From Hypholoma sublateritium FD-334 SS-4 (taxonomy: Eukaryota; Basidiomycota; Agaricomycetes; Agaricales; Strophariaceae), in assembly GCA_000827495.1 (NCBI GenBank), contig KN817620.1, forward strand, positions 87,115-103,882: a DNA stretch of 16,768 nucleotides, given 5' to 3'. The translations under genes were made by a program, and so were the position numbers. Under the pieces are notes generated by a model, which was not told the origin of the DNA, did no database searches, and was given only the letters and a program-made list of their open reading frames with translations. Shown piece by piece: positions 1-9,487 of the stretch; within the stretch, counting starts at the first letter, position 1; each line of letters begins with the position of its first letter.

Positions 1-2
1 CA

Positions 3-1388
3 GAAAAAGAATATAAGAATTTTAGAAGGTGGTCGGCAAACTTCTTTGTCACTGCAGAAAGCCGCTTGTATAGGCGGGGTGTGGACTCCAAACACCGGCT
101 GGTGGNGGAAAAACACCACCGCATGTACATGATGAAAGCCGCTCATGATAGTCTGGGTCACCGGGGNATTTACTCAACAAAGAAAATGCTGAGTGACCGC
201 TTCTGGTGGCCGGAACTCGAGCGCGACGTGGTTTGGTATATTAATACATGTCATTTCTGTCAGGAAAGACAAAAGACACTAGTGCAAATCCCTCCGATCG
301 AGACACATACTCCGTCTGTATTTCAAGTCGTACATGCAGACACAATACACATGACACCGAAATCAAATGGGTGTAAATATATCGTGCATGGGCGATGTCA
401 TCTCACATCGTGGCCGGAAGCCCGCGCTCTGCAAAAAGAGAATGCGGAGACGATTGGCCGATGGTTATTTGAAGACATTATATGTCGTTGGGGTTGTCTG
501 GTGGAAATAGTCACCGACAATGGACCTCCTTTTGTAAAAGCAGTTAAATGGCTAGCAGAGAAATATGGTATTCGGGGTATTCGTATCTCACCCTATAATT
601 CCCGGGCTAATGGTACTATTGAACGCCCACACTGGGATCTGCGCCAAATGCTATACAAAGCGACAGGCGGCGCCATTACTAAGTGGTTCTGGTTCCTGCA
701 CCACGTAGTATGGGCAGACCGGGTGTCTGTGCGGAAGCGGCTTGGTCAGTCTCCCTTCTTCATGGTCACCGCNGCCCACCCAACTATCCCGTTGGACGTC
801 GTNGAGGCCACCTGGCTGGTAAAACTACCCGGCAGAGTGTTGACTGACGAGGAGGTGATTGGTTTCCGGGCTCAGGCNTTGGCAAAACACGCCGCGCTTA
901 TAGATGNGATGCGCGCTCGCGTCAGCAAAGCAAAAATTGCCCGCTTNTTGAAATATGAGAAAGATAACAAGGCCGTTATCCGGGACTTTGATTTTAAACC
1001 GGGTAATCTGGTCTTAGTACGAAATACGGGCATCGAATCTAGTCTGGATAAGAAAATGAAGCCGCGCTACGTCGGCCCCGTTGTAGTCATTCGACGCTCC
1101 AAAGGTGGTTCGTACATAGTAGCGGAGCTCAACGGTGCCCTCTGGGGACAAAAAGTGGGACAGTTCCGCGTCCTACCATACTTTGCGCGGGAAAAGATCG
1201 CCTTACCGGCTAAATTGCTGAATTGGCTGGCAGTCGCTCCCGAAACATTGCAGAAGGTACTAGACGCCGAGGAACCACCCGACGCGGGGCCCGACGACGA
1301 TGTGCCCTTGTCATTTGATGGCGTTGATACCCCGGAAACGGATCACGAGTCCGAACACGACGACGACTCCGACTCTGATCCGGGTTGA
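3..1388 (+). CDS. Ty3/gypsy retrotransposon pol, integrase end (5' partial)
   Basis: This is the C-terminal part of a retrotransposon polyprotein that inserts element cDNA into host DNA. The frame is open from base 3, so the protein continues left of the window; the first ATG is not the real start. An H2C2 zinc-binding domain is visible near bases 140-270 (HDSLGH, then CHFC). It is followed by an rve integrase core carrying the expected acidic triad: Asp in VHADTIH, Asp in VTDNG and Glu in NGTIER. The tail has the usual PRYVGP and FRVLPY motifs of the post-core region and ends in a run of Asp/Ser. No stop or frameshift interrupts it, but seven isolated N bases fall inside. Reverse transcriptase and RNase H would lie upstream, out of view. 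The layout is typical of basidiomycete gypsy elements. Confidence 0.95.
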   Translation, partial: EKEYKNFRRWSANFFVTAESRLYRRGVDSKHRLVXEKHHRMYMMKAAHDSLGHRXIYSTKKMLSDRFWWPELERDVVWYINTCHFCQERQKTLVQIPPIETHTPSVFQVVHADTIHMTPKSNGCKYIVHGRCHLTSWPEARALQKENAETIGRWLFEDIICRWGCLVEIVTDNGPPFVKAVKWLAEKYGIRGIRISPYNSRANGTIERPHWDLRQMLYKATGGAITKWFWFLHHVVWADRVSVRKRLGQSPFFMVTXAHPTIPLDVXEATWLVKLPGRVLTDEEVIGFRAQXLAKHAALIDXMRARVSKAKIARXLKYEKDNKAVIRDFDFKPGNLVLVRNTGIESSLDKKMKPRYVGPVVVIRRSKGGSYIVAELNGALWGQKVGQFRVLPYFAREKIALPAKLLNWLAVAPETLQKVLDAEEPPDAGPDDDVPLSFDGVDTPETDHESEHDDDSDSDPG

Positions 1389-1735
1389 TGCATGACATCA
1401 GCGAATTCAGTTTTTTCTCATATTATGTCATAGTGATGTACTAAAAATAATAGCAGCTAATATTTCCACAAAGTTCTAGATCGATGTACCACAGTATTTC
1501 GGCGTAAAGTATAGACATATTTGAGCATATAATCTATTTTAGTGTACTATGGGATCAACAGGGTTACTATATAGTTGTCTGTAGAAGTATCCGGTTGCTA
1601 TTGATTCTATATAGACATGCACAATTGCTATTATACACTATATAGACATATGTGACCACTATACAGCTACTATACCCATTATTAAACTCTTATTGGTTCA
1701 TAGGAATATATTATAGCACAATAGTTCCAAGTGAG
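1389..1735. other. AT-rich tail of the gypsy element, possible 3' LTR
   Basis: This gene-free stretch is much richer in A+T than its surroundings. The short word TATAGACAT recurs at about 1511, 1611 and 1641 and CTATA-type words are frequent. Its place directly behind pol fits the 3' untranslated region or LTR. I see no clear polypurine tract, and the other LTR would be outside the window, so LTR limits cannot be set. Confidence 0.35.
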
Positions 1736-2158
1736 CGCAAGTAGAAGTGAATATTTCAAGCCATTTGACGGTACATGTCTACTCTATGAAGCGCTGTCCA
1801 ATCACCCAGCGTCTGTCGAAGGCCCAAACCAGCCTCCAGCAATACCTGTTCCAAACCCACTGCCCAGCCTTCAACAGCGCGCCCACGGCACCCTTGTGAA
1901 TTTTGAAGATCCACCACACCGCCTGCGCTGTGCCCAAAGAACTCGCCATGACGCATGCAGCGTGGATCCGTGCCTCGTCGCGCCTCCGACATTCTACAAC
2001 CTCCCCACAAAGCCTGAGATTTGCAGCTCGCTCGGGCATTGTTCATCGACGCTACCCACCGTCGGCTCACCATACGTCCAACAAACCCACCGCGGCGCGC
2101 ATGTGCTCCGCGGCATATGCTCTGCAGGTGATTCATTCGATTTTTCATAGAACCTTAC
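1736..2158. other. No gene assigned; downstream side of the P450 remnant
   Basis: Several frames stay open on both strands here, but none gives a protein I recognise. On the minus strand this is where the P450 K helix (ExxR) and the heme-binding Cys loop should follow the I-helix exon; neither is visible. A GTAAGG donor at 2158 and a CTGCAG acceptor about 37 nt further on suggest one more intron, but the sequence beyond does not continue the P450. It may be a different decayed fragment. Confidence 0.3.
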
Positions 2159-2508
2159 GGCCAACGCCTCGACAATCTCCTCGCGCAGCCACTCTGGGAG
2201 CGAAGGTGTCAATGTCATGAGGTCTAAAAGTCGAGACATTGCCCCGGAGGTGGTTTCCTGGCCGCCGAGAACGATGGAACTATAAATCATATAAATCATC
2301 GACTGAAAGGCGCCGAATTTTGGTTTCTTTACCTCATGTTTGCGATGACAATCTCATCAGCCATTCTATCCTCTTCATCTGCATCAACGTTGGCTTGCAC
2401 TGTCAACAGCCATCAGAAAACCGTAGAACAGCAAGCGTCACTGAGCTTACTGAGCAAGGTTGTCAAATCACGACCTCCAGAGGCAGTGTTAGCCAAAGCT
2501 GCGATTCC
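2159..2508 (-). pseudogene. Cytochrome P450 remnant (I-helix region)
   Basis: Three short minus-strand exons (2442-2508, 2333-2399, 2159-2279) join in frame across two canonical introns: 2400-2441 (42 nt, GTGACG..ACAG) and 2280-2332 (53 nt, GTAAAG..ATAG). The product carries a GRDLTTLL helix, then DEEDRMADEIVIANM, then the oxygen-binding I-helix motif LGGQETTS, then LREEIVEA. This order is that of fungal monooxygenase P450s. A stop codon at 2521-2523 closes the frame upstream, and neither the membrane anchor nor the heme-binding motif is found on the other side. About 83 of roughly 500 residues remain, so it is a fragment although its splice sites look healthy. The subfamily cannot be told. 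Confidence 0.75.
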
Positions 2509-3002
2509 AGTGGCGGGAGTTCAGGTGGACAAGCTGAGGGTTTGATCATGGGCCCTGGGTATACCAATACTGTATGACGTACCCCGTATTGTAATTTCAG
2601 ATAACTTGTTTGCCATCTGCTACCAAGCGGGGTCGATGTCTGGGCACTCAAGGCCGCCTGCATCCTCGCCGCCCTATCACACTATATAAAAAATCAAGGT
2701 CAGGAAATCAGTTCGCAGGGACGGACAAGAGGAATACGACCTCGCCGGAAAACGAGCATCCAGATGAAAAGGCGGTGGCCGAGCCCCAAAGCGTGCATAT
2801 ACTGACTGGGGCGCCAGCATAGCCTGGGACAGCCCGCCATGCCCAGGAAAATGCAAAAGGTGGAATACCCACCATGCGAAGCACTACATCGAAGGGCCCN
2901 TACACGGGTCCTGGTAGACCGCTGATGCGCGTNTAGCCGCGAATTGCGGTGAGCGCGGGCTTTGAGTCGGGTAGATGATATCGAATTGCCTCTACAAGTG
3001 CG
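2509..3002. other. No gene assigned; between P450 remnant and transcription-factor end
   Basis: A minus-strand frame is open from 3040 to 2708 and contains LPGP, which faintly recalls the proline-rich hinge of a P450 N-terminus. The rest does not match a P450, and the frame overlaps the end of the transcription-factor frame. Two N bases fall here. I would not call a gene. Confidence 0.3.
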
Positions 3003-4424
3003 TCAGCTACGCGTAAAGGAGAAAGGAGCACATCGTACATACACTGTCGGATGCGAGCTCGACGCGCGAGCTACATTGGGAGTGCTTAAGGGAGGTATGC
3101 TGGGGCGGGGCACGAGCGTATGATTATAACAACACATATGTGCGTGAGTGTGCATGCACCTTCCCGCAGCACAGTAGATGGTACATATATACCGCCCAGA
3201 GTGGAACAGCGCGCCGCAGAACCAACGAGAATTGGTGTAGAGGCTCGCGTCGGTAGATGCTTGTGAAAACATCTGTTGTTCGTTGTTATTCCCCTCCCAC
3301 TGATGCAGATTAGATTGGCTCAGTACACTTGGTTGCACTCCGTAATCAAATTCATAGCGATGGGGTGACGGAAGATGGGCAGGCGACAGTGGAGACGAGA
3401 AATTGTAGGNACCCGGANCCATTCGTGGACTCGGGTCCTGACTAGAATCGGNGGANAGAATTGGCGGCATGGAAGGCGACGGNAGATTGACTGATGCAGG
3501 GGAGCTGTGGGTGCTTGAGCCAGAACGAGGGACCGTTGCAGGCGTGGAGAACGACTGGTAAAATGAGGCATTAGATGAGCGGTCATGATTATCTGCATCG
3601 TCAGGTCCACGTCTACGCGACGTCGACCTCGCTCTTTGGCCTGCAATGAAAGGTAAGCGTCTATTTCGCCTCTAAAGATGTATGCACATACCGCCATCCA
3701 CACGGTAAGGGGATACCGCGGCTAAACGCCTGCTCGAGGTACCAGGTTCGCGCGACAAGGTTCTTCTTGACCTTCCTGCTTTGGGGAGACGAGCCGAAGG
3801 TGCGTTACCTCCTGAGCCAGGAGCAATAGTGACTGACTTCCGGCGTTCATGACCTGACATAGCCGATGGTACATTGGCCGCACTAACTCCCTGGGGGGAT
3901 ACAGTCGAAGGTTTATCGCGGGGGGCTTGCAGCATAGCGTCGTTAGCGGTAGTGATCAAGTCAATGAGAAGTTCTTTGCATTTGCGGGCGCCAGGCCACT
4001 GCCCTTCCCAGGATTCTAGGGCGACCAGTGTACTTTTCGCTTCCTCCATAGCAGCGCCTGCGGCACGTGGATCCGATGCATGCATTGCGTATAACAGAAC
4101 GATGACGGCGGAGCTGAAGAGGTGCTGGATGAAGAAAGCCAGGTGATGCGAAGGTGGTACAACGTGTTTCATGGAAGGCGCCAAGCGGATGCAGGAACGA
4201 GCAGAGGATACTGCCTTTACGGTCGATTTGGCCGTTACGGGTTGATCGCGCTTGACGGGGAGCAGGTTTCGGTGGAGAGTCGTGAGTATTGAATAGTAAT
4301 GGCTACACAGGACGGCGCCCATAGAAACATGTTCTTCGGTTTGTGATTGAGTCTTGAAAACCATCGGAAGTTCGTCACACCATTTCGTTAGTTCGTTGTC
4401 CAAAGATTCTACTGTCCGTTGCAG
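3003..4424 (-). CDS. Fungal-specific transcription factor, C-terminal part
   Basis: This is the C-terminal portion of a Zn2Cys6-type regulator: the end of the fungal-specific transcription factor domain (middle homology region) and a Ser/Pro-rich tail. Exon 1 (to 3692) shows LDNELTKWCDELP, the HYYSILTTLHRNLLP helix, SARSCIRLAP and HHLAFFIQHLF, in the family's usual order. A 51-nt intron (3641-3691, GTATGT..TGCAG) joins it in frame to exon 2, which is rich in Ser, Pro and Asn. The end at 3003 is the first stop; the native end may be earlier, near 3230, because the last 75 residues or so look unlike the rest. No zinc-cluster CxxCxxxxxxC motif and no first half of the domain are visible. Upstream, the same frame runs into an EST1-like piece, so the N-terminus seems replaced. 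Five N bases lie in exon 2. Confidence 0.82.
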
Positions 4425-4454
4425 GTCGTCGCCGTCGCCGTCAGCGTCGGCATT
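4425..4454 (-). repeat. Short (GAC/GGC)-type repeat at the chimera junction
   Basis: On the minus strand this run reads as repeated GAC and GGC codons (Asp-Ala-Asp-Gly-Asp-Gly-Asp-Asp). It sits exactly between the EST1-like residues and the transcription-factor residues. Such simple repeats are plausible sites of illegitimate joining. Confidence 0.6.
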
Positions 4455-4723
4455 TTCCCAGAAAACGCGCCCGTATGCCTTGCGCCCGACCCACTCCATC
4501 CCGCGTAAGCACCAGTCCTCTGCGCGCTCCGTGTTGTGCTGTCTATGCAACCGCCAGGGTGGGCTCATCGGGCCCTGGCTGATCGTGATCTTGCGCGGGG
4601 TCATGGCAAAGAACACGGCGAGCTTGTTCCAGGGTACGCTACGCTTCGGGACATCGAGTGTTGGGCGGTGCTTGGGGATTGTCATCAGGAAAGTGAGCAT
4701 GATCGTCAGGTAAGGGATGGGTA
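4455..4723 (-). CDS. EST1-like DNA/RNA-binding domain fragment fused to the transcription factor
   Basis: About 88 residues resemble the C-terminal end of the EST1 DNA/RNA-binding domain of telomerase-associated and nonsense-decay proteins. I see PYLTIMLTFL, a VPWNKLAVFF segment and EDWCLRGMEWVG, which I know from basidiomycete EST1 proteins in that order. The exon probably begins at 4723, after a CAG acceptor (4724-4726); an in-frame ATG at 4698-4700 is internal. The frame continues without a stop through an Asp/Gly-rich stretch into the transcription-factor domain. The rest of an EST1 protein (TPR-like N-terminal region) is not found upstream. Assignment is by remembered motifs only, so a profile search should confirm it. 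Confidence 0.65.
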
Positions 4724-5736
4724 CTGAGTGTTGAGTGCGCGTACTCGGACACCTTGCGCGTGGGGCGGTGTGGCGGGTTCGTCGATGTCACTTCGCCCCT
4801 CTGAGTGACAGTCGTCGACTCTACTTCATTGACACTTTCTGCAGAGACCATGCACATGGCTGCGCTGACTGAAGATGTGTGAGCAACGTGCACAAAGAGG
4901 GGCAAATGAACTTGAGTACATACCTAGGGGTGGATCGCGGAATGGCATGTTCCCTGCCTTCTAACGCGCTCAGCGAAATCTGGTGTGGCGTGCCTGATCA
5001 GCGTCGAGCATCCCGCCGAAGTGCGAAGCAAAGCGTCCCGCAGGTAGGTGTGAGCATGCAGGTGTCATAGCTCCCCACAATGGCACCATGGGGCGCCCCA
5101 TCGCGTGCGCTACGGGCTCGTTCTCCGCGGAACATAGGCATGTATGTTTTCAGTCGCCGTACAGCTCTCGGTGGGCCAGCGACTTGAGATGGGCGTCCGG
5201 CTCTCGTGGAGTTGTAGCCGCTGGCCCCTGGGCGCATAGCTCGGCGTTCGGCTGATGCTTGGTGTCTGGCTAACGTTGGGAGGCTGGTTCCCGCTCTGTA
5301 TTCGGCCCTCAATTAGCATTAGGCGCGCTGTAGCTCTCGTTGGGGGTATACTCACCACTGAGATCAATCTCAATACCATGCATGGGGTCCTTCGCCCGCG
5401 CATCGCGATATCGATTGAGCGACGACTCGGAGCCGCGCAGCGAGCCAAGTTCAGTTAATGGGGGAAATACGTCGGATGCTGGATGCTGTGGAATGCTTTC
5501 TTGCTCACGTACGGGGTCGAGCAGCAAAGTGGGCATGAGATGGTGTTGTGGGCAATGCGAGGGAGAACTCGGAGGCAGACGGGCAAGAGGACGGCAGCGT
5601 GAAGAGAGCAGCCCCATGTATTCGGTCAGCCAGTAGAGAGTGCACGCAGGAGGAAAACACCCCGGAGGGAGAGATACTGAGCAAGAGGATGCGGAGGACG
5701 GTTTTACCAAGGTCAAGCTAAGGTGGTACATAATTC
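4724..5736. other. No gene assigned; one coding-looking minus frame
   Basis: I find no complete gene. On the minus strand, about 5540-5365, a frame reads like protein (REQESIPQHPASDVF, then DPMHGIEIDLS). It ends at a strong donor, GTGAGT, at about 5352 with a CAG acceptor some 64 nt on, but no frame continues well after it. From about 5340 to 5130 the same strand shows loosely repeated Pro-Asn-rich codons. This may be another decayed exon fragment of a gene I do not recognise. There is no sign of the missing EST1 or zinc-cluster parts. Confidence 0.3.
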
Positions 5737-5746
5737 ACACGAGCTT
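5737..5746 (+). repeat. Candidate left terminal inverted repeat of the Plavaka element
   Basis: ACACGAGCTT, the exact complement of 9419-9428. It lies about 190 bases beyond the stop codon of the transposase gene. Confidence 0.4.
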
Positions 5747-5933
5747 TTAATCATCATGATTCAAAGTTCGTTACTTAATTCTACAATTCTTTCGTTCAAC
5801 GATGCTCCATCCTCTTCACCGGTCTGCTGTCTAAGACGAGCCCAACCAGAGCAGTGCCATATATATTGAAATATTATTTGACTTTTTGCCTGAACTTCGA
5901 AAGGGGGGTGAAAAATGTATATTGAATGCCACA

Positions 5934-8900
5934 TTACTGCGAAAGCGCAAAATAAAGCTCCTTATCAAAGAACCTGTTCAATCGAAACTCTGAGTTATAA
6001 TGAGAAGAACTGTATTTTGTGAGACGACGGTCGGCCTCTTGTCCAAAGCAGGGAATGAGTTCGACTAGTGCTCTTACTTGGCGTAATGGGAGGATGTCGC
6101 CTATTAGCATTTCATCAATCCTCCGTGCCCGTTTGAGAACATAAAGCGACGAATCAGCTTCGGGGTATGGTCCTCTAGCTGATGATGAGCCAGTGAATTT
6201 CTTGTTGATCTGTGGAACGACGTCAAATCGGTATGCGTATATTAGAAATTGATCTTCAAAGGTGAAAGCTCGATTTCGAGGAGGGACAATGCGGAATATC
6301 AAATGCAATTCAGCGACTTGATGGCCTTGCAGAGAAATTTAATCAGAATAATGAACCAACTAGAACAGGTCAAATATGTATACCCTTAAGGCCACTATAT
6401 GGCCATTTTTGGGAGGGGTCTAAGTTTATGATAATGGGGTCATAGCGCCCCAATGACCATTCACCCGAAGGAGGGCATGCATTCACTGTACATGATGGCA
6501 GGGGCTGGTGTGGAGAATGATGGGCTTTATTTTGCAGACGAAGCTTCTTCCAGACCTGAAGATGAGTAAATGGTAGATGTACGTCTTTTGAGGTACAAGA
6601 GCGACGTCCTCCAAAAACCCCAATATGGCCATCTGAATTTGCTCTGGAAAGACGTTGAAAATAATCAGCCAGTGCTTGATGGAGATCAGGAATGCTGAAG
6701 AGTACAGAAGTTTCATCGATTGTCATCCGCTTGAATGAAGGGTCCCGATTGAGATGGAATGCAACAGCCTCTGACTGAGATGGGCAAAAAGTACGAAGAG
6801 GGGATAAACGTTTATCTGGGATGCCACCATTTGAAGCAATGCTCGTAGAAAGAGTCAAAGCTTGAGCAAAATAATCAGCAAAATGGGAAGCCGTGCAACC
6901 TGTGGCCCGAGGTGATGCTTGAGAGTCATTATTTGGAGTAGCATCGTCATCACTAGCATCGTCATCGAGGTTGTTTCCAGCAGTAGGAATGGCGGACACC
7001 ATCCTTTCGTCCAGTAGAATAGCATCATCACTTAGTGCTGTAGAAAGATTGAATTGCCGGCATTTTTCTGAGCGATCAAGGTGGCGACATATTTGGGATT
7101 CATAATTTTGGTTATTAGAAAAGTCGGAGGGGTTCTTGATGACTTCAATATGGGCCCTCTCTGTCCCATCAGCAGACCACTGTATGGCGACACCATTTGC
7201 GCGAATATTCGGAACCACACTCTGCAGAAATTCGAGCTTAGGAATGTGCCAATTGTTGATCTGACTGTTGCTGCCTTTTCCTCGGCGAGCACCTGCAGCA
7301 ATGATTGCGTTTTTGTGCAAATGAAATTCGCTCAAAGCAGCTTCCATCTTCAAGCACAGCCTGTCATCGATTTCTCTAGATTGGCCCAGGTAGCGAAAAT
7401 CCATCAGAGCTCGAACGGCGATTAGAAAGTTCGGTGGAACGGCATCAGCAATAATGCCAACAATGTGTCGTTGCATCTCCCTGTGTTCTCGGCCTGTGAC
7501 CTGCTTTAGCGAAGAGATCCCCTCAGAGAAATGTCGTAATCCTGTATGTGGATGGAGGATGGAAAAGCGAAAGTCTATTTCTGCAGAACCAACAGCATTT
7601 ATACACCATTTGGCGTCGTGATCCCAGAATGCTTTATGCCAGTGGTGCAGTGGTTCAGGTGTCAGAAACACAGATGGGTCGGACAATGGCCAATCTGCCC
7701 AAAATGGTCGATGAACACCATTGAGACGATGTTCTGAAGCAGCTTTGAAGTATGCATCTAGATCCCAGGGATGGACTGTATCTTCAATTGCTTCGAGCTG
7801 TGCAAGGGTAGTCGATGCAGTGCGGGGTTCATGCCGAAAATTATCTCCAAATTGCTTGTACATTGCCATTGTAACAGACGATGTCTTTCCTGAAACACAA
7901 GCAATAAGGGTTGATTCTGGAGTGTCGACGATGTAAGCAGCTAGAGGAGTGAAGCAAAAACGCTGCCACCCCAATGGATCAGACATCATGATTCCAATTT
8001 TTGCTGCAGTCTTCAAGGGTCGAAGGATGAAGTCAAGACATTCGTGGAACATACGATCCTCTAGTAGGCCGCGGAAGCGCTTTTTGCGATGAATGAATTG
8101 TGGTACGGGTATGAGCGCCAAAAGAAGAAAAGCATGATTCGATGATTTCATACGAAAATCCATTTTGAGATTTGCAAGACTTATGAGAAGGGGGTGCGCG
8201 ACACGATTTCCAGTCATAGATGATATAGTTGTTTTATCAGAAGAAAGAACAGTGCCTAGAATCGATGCACCGTCTGGAAGAACATCCTAGTGACAAGAAA
8301 TATGGTTAAATGTAGAACAAGTCCAAAAGAATAATATACAGCACATACCTGCATCTCCCATGCCTTATCACCTGTCAGCCACTCCGTATATACACGCATC
8401 ACGCCCTCTGCAGATCGGAAAAGTTGAAGGGGGTGGAATTGAATGCAGTCCTTGACCAGTGGGCTATGCATAATAGCTTGAAGGCAATCAATGGGATCTC
8501 GATAATAGAGGTATAACTTGAATTTGGTTGGAAAAGCAGTATTCCATGCTTCGCTCTTCCACAAAGGACCTTGTGGAAGGACTTCAGCCCGGTTGCGTAA
8601 ATCTTTGGCCGTTTTGAAGGACAGCCCCATATCCTTGACCTAGGAAAGCAGGTATGAGAAGGCGTGAATGTATTCAAGAAAACATCCAACCCACCAGCTC
8701 TAATTTCAGAAAGCGATCTACGGATGCCATGCTGAGATTGGAATTGAGAAGAAATGAAGCCAATTCCCATTCTTTTCTTGATGCGAAGGGGTAGTACAGG
8801 CAGCCGTGCTTCCGTGCATCGCTGAACCGGTCACTGTTGAATAGATCCATAAATGTAGCTCCGCGGCCAAAGACCCTGCCAGACGTTGGATGAGTTTTGA

Positions 8901-9225
8901 TAATAAATGGAAGCCGTTCCGATGGGATGTTCTGGTTTGTTGGTTTGGTACGAAGGTTTCGGAACGAAGGTCGAATGGAATTTGATGATAATTCAGATGA
9001 TGTATGGACTTGGGTAAGGGGAGCTACGGGGTCGTCAATTTCCATGTGGTTGTCTGGGGGGGAATGTGTCGGTTCAGCTGGCAGAGCGGTTTGAAGAGAG
9101 GCTGCAATATTAATTCGCTCCTGATAATGCGTTAGGCAGGATGATATTGGTTGATTCATATGCTGTAGAAGCGCGGCCTGGGTTTTGAATTTCTTTGCGC
9201 ATCGCGGACAGTAGGTAGTGGACAT
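5934..9225 (-). CDS. Plavaka transposase (4 exons, about 1038 aa)
   Basis: This is the transposase of a Plavaka element, a DNA transposon family expanded in agaricomycetes. Exons are 8695-9225, 8349-8639, 6384-8286 and 5934-6325. The introns (55, 62 and 58 nt) start with GTGGGT, GTATGT or GTATAC and end in AG; splicing keeps the frame throughout. The ATG at 9223-9225 was chosen because a C2HC finger follows at once (Cys6, Cys9, His22, Cys30). Family blocks then appear in order: YYPFASRKEWELA and YYRDP, LSSDKTTIS across the third exon start, NRVAHPLLISLAN, EIDFRF (about 510), LKQVTGREHR (about 534), QICRHLDR, and YRFDVVPQ with RLTKYSS in the last exon. Length fits full-size family members. No stop, frameshift or N is present, so it may be active or recently active. 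Confidence 0.93.
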
Positions 9226-9418
9226 AGAAAAACGTTTGGCTTGATGCAATCATGCCTTGAAGGTGTTCAACTTCACCGCCAGTTGAAATCATATCGTTCT
9301 CACGCTTCTGAAACAATTTGGTCTATACATTCCAATTTTTTCTAGTGCGATGACGATGGCAAATGAGTACATGTATATATTTATTCACTACATAAGTAAC
9401 ATAGGTGGACAATATGCG

Positions 9419-9428
9419 AAGCTCGTGT
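9419..9428 (-). repeat. Candidate right terminal inverted repeat of the Plavaka element
   Basis: Reverse complement of ACACGAGCTT at 5737-5746. It lies about 190 bases upstream of the transposase start codon, mirroring the left distance. Confidence 0.4.
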
Positions 9429-9487
9429 CGGGACCGTTTAACTAAGAGGTCCTGATCAGCTTAGACGGCAACTCATCCGCGAAATGG

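Larger units (their letters stand above)
5737..9428 (-). mobile_element. Plavaka-type DNA transposon, apparently intact
   Basis: The unit consists of an uninterrupted transposase gene plus candidate terminal inverted repeats. ACACGAGCTT at 5737-5746 is matched as its complement at 9419-9428. A second matching block, GTTACTTA, lies 33 bases in on the left (5770-5777) and 28 bases in on the right (9393-9400). The ends are therefore proposed from two matching blocks at similar offsets. No target-site duplication flanks them, so the true ends could lie a little outside. Confidence 0.6.

Noticed and set aside
1731..2150. Open frames on both strands behind the P450 remnant
   Set aside because: No recognisable domain; the plus and minus frames mirror each other and have no start or splice context that helps.
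2708..3040. P450 N-terminus on the minus strand (LPGP motif)
   Set aside because: Only a four-residue resemblance; the surrounding residues do not follow the family and the frame overlaps the transcription-factor end.
4354..4713. Plus-strand frame of 119 aa
   Set aside because: Antisense shadow of the EST1/transcription-factor exon.
5309..5731. Complete minus-strand gene starting at 5731
   Set aside because: The first 70 residues look non-coding (Ser/Pro/Cys-rich, no motif); only the later part reads like protein, so it is listed as a possible fragment.
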